From Enterovirga aerilata (lineage in GTDB: Bacteria > Pseudomonadota > Alphaproteobacteria > Rhizobiales > Beijerinckiaceae): a DNA stretch of 64,000 nucleotides. Below, one piece after another: positions 59,168-64,000 of this stretch. A program made the position numbers and the translations under genes. The stretch is taken from the NCBI RefSeq assembly GCF_013044135.1, contig NZ_JABEPP010000004.1, positions 457,428-521,427 on the forward strand. The letters are read 5' to 3'. The first letter of the stretch is position 1. Each line of letters opens with the position of its first letter. The notes under the pieces are model-generated. The model ran no database searches and was not told the origin of the DNA. It saw only the letters and a list, made by a program, of their open reading frames with translations.

Positions 59168-59509
59168 TCAGGCTCGACCGAACCACCAGGCGGCGAGGAC
59201 GAACCAGGCCTCGCCCGCCAGGATCCCGAGAACGAGCGAGCGGCGCAGCAGGAAGAAGGCCGCGATCCCGACCGGGAGGGCGCTCGCCCGGATCGCGAGC
59301 GGGACCTGCTCCAGCGCGGCGGCCGGCGAATAGATCAGCCTGCAGACCACCGCCGCGAGCAGGGTCGTGGCCACGACCCTGATCCAGCGGAAGAGCTCGG
59401 ATTCCTCGTCGATGCCCCGCGACAGGAAGACCGCGGCGACGCGGAAGATCTCGTTCGGCAGCACTCCCGCGAGCAGGATCACGAGATAGGGCCAGAGCGC
59501 CTCGCTCAT
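59168..59509 (-). CDS. azlD: AzlD-type small subunit of a branched-chain amino acid exporter
   Basis: A 113-residue protein with three to four membrane helices (YLVILLAGVLPNEIFRVAAV; TLLAAVVCRLIYS; ALPVGIAAFFLLRRSLVLGI). Together with AzlC it forms a LIV-E type amino-acid exporter. Its ATG overlaps the azlC stop by four bases. Confidence 0.88.
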   Translation of the reverse strand: MSEALWPYLVILLAGVLPNEIFRVAAVFLSRGIDEESELFRWIRVVATTLLAAVVCRLIYSPAAALEQVPLAIRASALPVGIAAFFLLRRSLVLGILAGEAWFVLAAWWFGRA

Positions 59510-60222
59510 GCTGCCCGCCGCGGCAGCCAGCGGCCGAGCAGATAGGCGGCCGTGCCGCCCACAAGCCCCGTCGCCAGGAGGTCGAAATCCCTGCCGACCG
59601 TGATCTGCGCGACCGGCACCAGCCCGACGCCGAGCGCGATGGCGAGCCAGTCGGGCGCGTTCCGGGCGCTGCCGACGAGCGCAATCATGAAATAGAGCGG
59701 CGTGAGACAGAGAAGCCCCGCGGCCATGGGGCCGGGAAGCGCCCCGACCAGCAGGAAGCCCAGGGCGGTCATGGTCGAGCTGACCGCGACGCAGGCGGAG
59801 GCGAAGCCGAGGTAGTACGGCACGCGCCGGTCGGGCTCCATGCCGGGGAGGTGGCGCGTCGCATCGATCCAGGATGTCGCCGCCACAAAGTGCGCCATCA
59901 GGAGCTGCAGCCAGAGCGGCTGGCCGGGCCGGCGCAGATAGGGCCAGATCGAGAGCACCATCGGCAGCAGCCGGATGGCCGAGAGGCCGACCGCCAGCGC
60001 GGCCGCGACCAGAAGCCCGCCGCTCGCGATGGTCCCGTACAGGATGAGCTGGGCCGGCGCGGCCCAGATCAGGATCGTGGAGAGGACGGCCGCTCCGATC
60101 GGGTGGCCGGCGTCGCGCGCGAGGCTGCCGACCCCGAGCAGGGAGAAGCCGACGATCCAGGCCGGAAGCGCGAGCGCTCTCCCGAAGCCCCAGACGAAGT
60201 CGCGCCGGAAGGCGGAGCTCAT
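59506..60222 (-). CDS. azlC: AzlC-type large subunit of a branched-chain amino acid exporter
   Basis: A 238-residue inner-membrane protein with about seven helices. The N-terminus RRDFVWGFGRALALPAWIVG and later GHPIGAAVLSTILIWAAPAQ fit the AzlC family. It follows the molybdenum hydroxylase gene by six bases on the same strand, so it may be co-transcribed with it. Confidence 0.9.
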   Translation of the reverse strand: MSSAFRRDFVWGFGRALALPAWIVGFSLLGVGSLARDAGHPIGAAVLSTILIWAAPAQLILYGTIASGGLLVAAALAVGLSAIRLLPMVLSIWPYLRRPGQPLWLQLLMAHFVAATSWIDATRHLPGMEPDRRVPYYLGFASACVAVSSTMTALGFLLVGALPGPMAAGLLCLTPLYFMIALVGSARNAPDWLAIALGVGLVPVAQITVGRDFDLLATGLVGGTAAYLLGRWLPRRAA

Positions 60223-60228
60223 CGCGCC

Positions 60229-62643
60229 TCAGGCCGCGCGCGCCCTCGCCTCCCGGATGGCTCGCCAGACCTTGTCCGGCGTCGCCGGCATGTCGAGGTG
60301 ACCGATCCCGTACTCGCCCAGCGCGTCCACGACGGCGTTCATCACGGAGGGCAGCGCGCCCGCGACCCCCGCCTCGCCGCAGCCTTTGGCGCCGAGCGGA
60401 TTGGTGGTCGCCGGGACGGGGCGGCTCATGAAGGGCGCGAAGGGCGGTGCGTCATGCGCCCGCGGCAGGGCGTAGTCCATGAAGGAGCCCGAGACGAGCT
60501 GCCCCTCCGGATCGTAGGCGGCGCGCTCGAGCAGCGCCTGGCCGATACCCTGGAGCACGCCGCCATGCGCCTGGCCCTCGACCAGCATCGGGTTCACGAC
60601 GGTGCCGAAATCGTTGACCATCGTGTAGCGCACGACCTCCGTCGTGCCGGTCTCGGGGTCGATCTCGACCTCGGCGATGTGGCAGCCGTTCGGATAGGCG
60701 GCGGGCGAGTTCGCATGCACGTGCTTCACGTCGAGCGAGCGCGGCGTCGCGTCGGGCAGGCTCACGCCTTCGCGGAGCCGGTGGGCCATCTCCATGATGC
60801 CGATGCCGCGGTCGGTCCCGACCACGGTGAAGCGGCCATCCGCGAACTCGATATCCGCCTTGCCGGCCTCGAGCATCTCGGCCGCGATCTCGCGCCCGAT
60901 CTCGATGACCTTCTCGGCGGCTTCGAGGATCGCGGCGCCGCTCGCCATCAGCGATTTCGAACCTCCCGTGCCGCCGCCGGCGACGAGCTGGTCGGAATCG
61001 CCCTGGACGAGCCTGATCCGCTCGAAGGGGATGCCGAGCTTCGACGACAGGACCTGCGCGAACGGCGTCCAGTGGCCCTGGCCGTAATCGAGGGTGCCGG
61101 TGACGATCGTGACATCGCCGTCCGGCTCGAACCGGATGCCGCCCATCTCGTTCACGGGCGGGGCCGTGACCTCGAGGTACTGCCCGATGCCGCGGCCGCG
61201 CAGCTTCCCGCGCCGGGCGCTCTCGCGCCGGCGGGCCTCGAAGCCGTCCCAATCGGCGGCCGCGAGCGTCTTGTCGAGGAGGGCGGTGAACTCGCCGGAA
61301 TCGTAGGTCGTCTCGACGGGCGTCTCGTACGGAATCTCGTCCGGGCGGATGTGATTCAGCCGGCGGAGCGCGACGGCATCGCGGCCGGTCTCGCGGGCGG
61401 CCGTCTCGATAAGCCGCTCCATGATGTAGTTGCCCTCCGGCCGGCCGGCGCCCCGATAGGCGCTGATCGGCACCGTGTTGGTGAAGGCGCAGCGGATATC
61501 GACCTGGATCTGCGGCGTCCGGTACACCGAGGCCACGTTCTTGGCGATGTTCACGGAGGAGAAGATCGGCGCCACCGGCGTCAGATAGGCGCCGAGATCG
61601 GCCAGGCCCTCGATGCGGATGGCCAGGAAGCGTCCGTCCGCGTCGAGGGCGAGCTCGGCCTCGACCTCCAGGCCGCGGCCGTGATGGTCCGACAGGAAGC
61701 TGTCCGAACGCTGGTCGGTCCATTTCACCGGCCGCCCGAGCAGCTTGGCGGCGTGGAGAAGGCAGACATATTCCGGGAAGGGGCTCGCCTTCATGCCGAA
61801 GGAGCCGCCGACATTCGGGGTGATGATCCGGAGCTTCTCGACGGGCTCGTTCATGGCCGCGGCCATCGCGGCCCGCATGCCGAAGGCGCCCTGGCTGCCG
61901 AGATGAAGGGTATAGCGGCCGCTCTCCGGGTCGAACTCGCCGAGCGCCGCGCGCGGCTCCATGGGGTTCACGACGAGGCGCTGGCTCAGGAGGCGTAGCC
62001 GCGTGACATGCGCCGCGCCCGCAAAGGCTTCCTCCACGGCGGCGGTGTCCCCGTGATGGTAGTCGAGGAAGACGTTGCCGGGGACCTCGTCGTAGAGGGC
62101 CGGCGCACCCGCCGCGACGGCCTCCTCGGGTGCGATCGCGGCGGGAAGCGGCTCGATGTCGAGCGCGATCGCCTCGGCCGCCTCGCGCGCCGCGAAAGGC
62201 GTTTCGGCCACCACGAAGGCGACGGGATCGCCCACGAAGCGCACGCGTCCCTTCGCGAGCGCCTCCCGCGGCGGCTTCTTCATCGGCGAGCCGTCGCGGT
62301 TCTTGAAGGTCATGTTGTTCGGGAAGGGCCCGTAAGCCGCGAGGTCGTCGGCCGTGTAGATCCCGAGCACGCCCGGCATGTCGCGCGCCGCGTCCGCGTC
62401 GATGCCGCGCAGCTCGCCATGGGCATAGGGGCTGCGCACGAAGGCGGCATGAAGCTGACCGGGGAGCGCGATGTCGTCCGTGTAGCGGCCCCGGCCCTGG
62501 ACCAGCACAGGGTCCTCGCGCCGATGCACCGGCTGGCCGATGCCGAACTTCATCCGCGCGGGGTCGGCGGCGGCCGACGATCCGCCCGGCCGGTCCGAAA
62601 CGTCAGAGGGATATTGCCCGGAGAGCCCGCTCGCCCGCGTCAT
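60229..62643 (-). CDS. molybdopterin-binding large subunit of a xanthine dehydrogenase/form II CO dehydrogenase-like enzyme
   Basis: An 804-residue Mo-cofactor subunit. An N-terminal a/b-hammerhead domain begins KFGIGQPVHRREDPVLVQGR, followed by the Mo-binding domains with GGSFGMKASPFPEY, ISAYRGAGRPEGNYIMERLI and a C-terminal GAKGCGEAGVAGALPSVMNA with the active-site Glu. AYRGAGR at the active loop is the form II/aldehyde oxidase type, not the AYRCSFR loop of true CO dehydrogenase, so CO is unlikely as substrate. No FAD or FeS subunit gene is next to it. ATG 62643 has AGGA upstream; a shorter start lies at 62553. Confidence 0.93.
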   Translation of the reverse strand: MTRASGLSGQYPSDVSDRPGGSSAAADPARMKFGIGQPVHRREDPVLVQGRGRYTDDIALPGQLHAAFVRSPYAHGELRGIDADAARDMPGVLGIYTADDLAAYGPFPNNMTFKNRDGSPMKKPPREALAKGRVRFVGDPVAFVVAETPFAAREAAEAIALDIEPLPAAIAPEEAVAAGAPALYDEVPGNVFLDYHHGDTAAVEEAFAGAAHVTRLRLLSQRLVVNPMEPRAALGEFDPESGRYTLHLGSQGAFGMRAAMAAAMNEPVEKLRIITPNVGGSFGMKASPFPEYVCLLHAAKLLGRPVKWTDQRSDSFLSDHHGRGLEVEAELALDADGRFLAIRIEGLADLGAYLTPVAPIFSSVNIAKNVASVYRTPQIQVDIRCAFTNTVPISAYRGAGRPEGNYIMERLIETAARETGRDAVALRRLNHIRPDEIPYETPVETTYDSGEFTALLDKTLAAADWDGFEARRRESARRGKLRGRGIGQYLEVTAPPVNEMGGIRFEPDGDVTIVTGTLDYGQGHWTPFAQVLSSKLGIPFERIRLVQGDSDQLVAGGGTGGSKSLMASGAAILEAAEKVIEIGREIAAEMLEAGKADIEFADGRFTVVGTDRGIGIMEMAHRLREGVSLPDATPRSLDVKHVHANSPAAYPNGCHIAEVEIDPETGTTEVVRYTMVNDFGTVVNPMLVEGQAHGGVLQGIGQALLERAAYDPEGQLVSGSFMDYALPRAHDAPPFAPFMSRPVPATTNPLGAKGCGEAGVAGALPSVMNAVVDALGEYGIGHLDMPATPDKVWRAIREARARAA

Positions 62644-62779
62644 GCGCCGTCGATCCTGGTGGAGAGGCGCGCAACCAAACATGTCGGGAAGCCGCCCGCA
62701 ATGGAGCGCCGCGAATGGCGGTCCGGCCAGTCATGCTCCCACCGCCCCGCTCCCACCGCCCCGCTCCCCGCGCAGAGGT

Positions 62780-63106
62780 TCAGCGGCCCTGATAGCCGGC
62801 GTTGGGGTGGACATAGACCCGGCCGCGGCGCGGGGCCGGGGCGTAGCCGCTGCCCGGGTCGTAGTAGCCGCGCGCCGCCATCTGCCGGTCGACCCAGCCT
62901 TCGTAGGGCGCGCCGATACGATAGCGGGCCGGGTCGTTCTCGGCTCCCGGCTCGATGAAGCGCGGGTTCTTCTGCGCGTCGTTGATGTAGGTGTCGCCGA
63001 AATTGTCGCCGCCCCTGCCGCGCTGGGCGAGAGCGTCGCCGGAGCCGAGGGCCGCGGCCCCGATCATGCCCGCGGCAAGGAGGAGAACCGGTTTGGAGGC
63101 GAACAT
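62780..63106 (-). CDS. small exported protein of unknown function
   Basis: A 108-residue protein with a signal peptide (MFASKPVLLLAAGMIGAAAL, cleaved near DALAQ) and a Gly/Tyr/Arg-rich mature part ending YVHPNAGYQGR. No family recognised. It lies between moaE and the molybdenum hydroxylase gene on the same strand. Confidence 0.65.
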   Translation of the reverse strand: MFASKPVLLLAAGMIGAAALGSGDALAQRGRGGDNFGDTYINDAQKNPRFIEPGAENDPARYRIGAPYEGWVDRQMAARGYYDPGSGYAPAPRRGRVYVHPNAGYQGR

Positions 63107-63161
63107 GACTGCGTCTCCGGAAGGAGGTTGATGGACCGAAACGCCCGAGACGGGCGCTGGT

Positions 63162-63626
63162 TCAGACGGGTGCCGCCCAGCGGGAGGCAGCCGCGTCGTC
63201 CGCCTCTTTGGCGGCCACCCAGGCGCCGAGCTCGCCGGTTGCGAGATGCTCGCGCTTCCAGAACGGGGCGCGCGTCTTCAGATAGTCCATCAGGAACTCG
63301 GTGGCTGCGAGGGCGGGCTGGCGGTGAGACGAGGCAGCCGCGACGAGCACGATCCGCTCGCCCGGCCGGATAAGCCCATAGCGGTGGATGACGGTCAGGC
63401 CGAGAAGCGGCCAACGCCGCGCGGCCTCTCCGGCGACGCGCGCCACCTCCGCCTCGGCCATGCCCGGATAATGCTCGAGCTCCAGCGCCGAGAGCCGCCC
63501 CTCTTCGTCGCGGCACAGGCCGACGAAGCTCGCGACCGCGCCGATATCCGTGCGCCCCGACGCGAGCGCGTCCATCTCCGCCGCCGGATCGAAATCCTCG
63601 CTCTGGATGCGGACGGCCGGGTTCAC
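63162..63626 (-). CDS. moaE: molybdopterin synthase catalytic subunit
   Basis: A 154-residue MoaE. Signature pieces: VASFVGLCRDEEGRLSALEL, HYPGMAEAEV, IHRYGLIRPGERIVLVAAAS and the catalytic Lys region DYLKTRAPFWKREH. It converts cyclic pyranopterin monophosphate to molybdopterin with sulfur from MoaD, which is encoded six bases upstream. Confidence 0.96.
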   Translation of the reverse strand: MNPAVRIQSEDFDPAAEMDALASGRTDIGAVASFVGLCRDEEGRLSALELEHYPGMAEAEVARVAGEAARRWPLLGLTVIHRYGLIRPGERIVLVAAASSHRQPALAATEFLMDYLKTRAPFWKREHLATGELGAWVAAKEADDAAASRWAAPV

Positions 63627-63632
63627 GGCGGG

Positions 63633-63884
63633 TCAGCCGCCGGTCATGGGCGGAAAGAAGGCGACCTCCCGCGCCCCCTGCAGCGAGGCGTCCGGCCTGG
63701 CATGGACATGGTCGATCGCCGCGCGGATGACGCGCTCGTTCTCGAAGGCATGCGCATAGCCCTCGCCGCGGGACTTCAGCCATGCGACCAGCTCGGCGAC
63801 GGTGCCGATCCCGGCCGGCGGCTCCACGTGTTCCTCGGCACGGCCGACCCGCTCCCGCACCCAGGCGAAGTAGACGAGCTTCAT
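63633..63884 (-). CDS. moaD: molybdopterin synthase sulfur-carrier subunit
   Basis: An 83-residue ubiquitin-like sulfur carrier. It begins MKLVYFAWVRERVG and ends EVAFFPPMTGG, with the C-terminal Gly-Gly that becomes the thiocarboxylate. It starts one base after the pgsA stop codon and is followed by moaE, the usual pgsA-moaD-moaE order of Hyphomicrobiales. Confidence 0.95.
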   Translation of the reverse strand: MKLVYFAWVRERVGRAEEHVEPPAGIGTVAELVAWLKSRGEGYAHAFENERVIRAAIDHVHARPDASLQGAREVAFFPPMTGG

Positions 63885-63885
63885 G

Positions 63886-64000
63886 TCAGGTCGAGCCGTT
63901 CATGGCGTGGTCGATGCTGGTCTTCAGGTAGTCCCAGCCGGTATAGATCGTGAGCGCGGCCGCAAGCCACAGGAGCACGAGCCCGATCGCGACGGTGCCG
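63886..64000 (-). CDS. pgsA: CDP-diacylglycerol-glycerol-3-phosphate 3-phosphatidyltransferase, C-terminal end
   Basis: Only the last 37 codons are inside the window; the 5' end lies to the right. They read TVAIGLVLLWLAAALTIYTG then WDYLKTSIDHAMNGST and stop. The LLWLAA.LT.YTGWDY pattern is the final membrane helix and tail of PgsA, which makes phosphatidylglycerol phosphate. Being upstream of moaD fits the known gene order. Confidence 0.8.
   Translation of the reverse strand, partial: GTVAIGLVLLWLAAALTIYTGWDYLKTSIDHAMNGST

Noticed and set aside
59851-61998. Plus-strand open frame of 715 codons opposite azlC and the molybdenum hydroxylase
   Set aside because: Shadow frame with His/Arg/Asp-rich composition and no recognisable domain.
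60229-62643. Aerobic form I carbon monoxide dehydrogenase (CoxL)
   Set aside because: The active-site loop is AYRGAGR rather than the AYRCSFR motif with the Cu-binding Cys.
62735-62775. Short direct repeats (CCACCGCCCCGCTC) upstream of the small exported protein
   Set aside because: Only two adjacent copies in a GC-rich intergenic stretch; no spacer pattern for CRISPR and no clear regulatory meaning.
1-64000. CRISPR arrays, rRNA and tRNA genes
   Set aside because: No regularly spaced repeats, no rRNA core motifs and no convincing tRNA cloverleaf were found, including next to the integrase remnant where a tRNA att site might be expected.

Overview
The window is high-GC chromosomal DNA from an alphaproteobacterium, most likely of the Hyphomicrobiales (Methylobacterium/Microvirga/Bosea-like). 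The evidence is the gene orders ffs-dnaX-ybaB-recR, lptC-lptA-lptB next to rnd, and hemC-hemD-(mitofilin-like)-hemY divergent from tsaD-gpsA, together with frequent GTG/TTG starts and GTGA/ATGA stop-start overlaps. The exact genus is inference.

Region 1 (1-13456) is a heavy-metal resistance island. A minus-strand series encodes a Zn/Cd/Pb P-type ATPase, a short CDF-like transporter, a DUF411 protein, a SCO1-type protein, a MerR regulator, several small His/Cys-rich or membrane proteins, and a CzcB/CzcA-type RND pump that runs off the left edge. A second MerR gene diverges from the ATPase and is followed by a methyltransferase, a second lspA and a YafK-type L,D-transpeptidase lipoprotein. Three promoters have the MerR architecture: a -35 box, a 19-bp spacer holding an inverted repeat, and a -10 box. 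The island ends at a frameshifted tyrosine recombinase (13.8-14.25 kb).

Region 2 (14.3-24.9 kb) is a catabolic operon. An IclR regulator with an ordered palindromic operator sits opposite a LivK-LivH-LivM-LivG-LivF ABC importer, a class III aminotransferase resembling beta-phenylalanine aminotransferase, and HyuB/HyuA (hydantoinase/oxoprolinase type). It probably imports and opens a cyclic amide or amino-acid-like compound.

Region 3 (24.9-28.6 kb) is mobile debris (two transposase fragments and a mobC) next to an orphan NMT1-like binding protein and an amidase.

Region 4 (28.7-64 kb) is mostly core genome: SRP RNA, dnaX, ybaB, recR, def-fmt-truA, dapE/dapD, the lptBAC set, rnd, haem genes, tsaD, gpsA, gpmI between two AI-2E family transporters, a LuxR-type response regulator, a DNA ligase/exonuclease pair, azlCD, a molybdenum hydroxylase large subunit, moaE/moaD and the end of pgsA. 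A 144-bp palindromic element is inserted in frame near the 3' end of the exonuclease gene.
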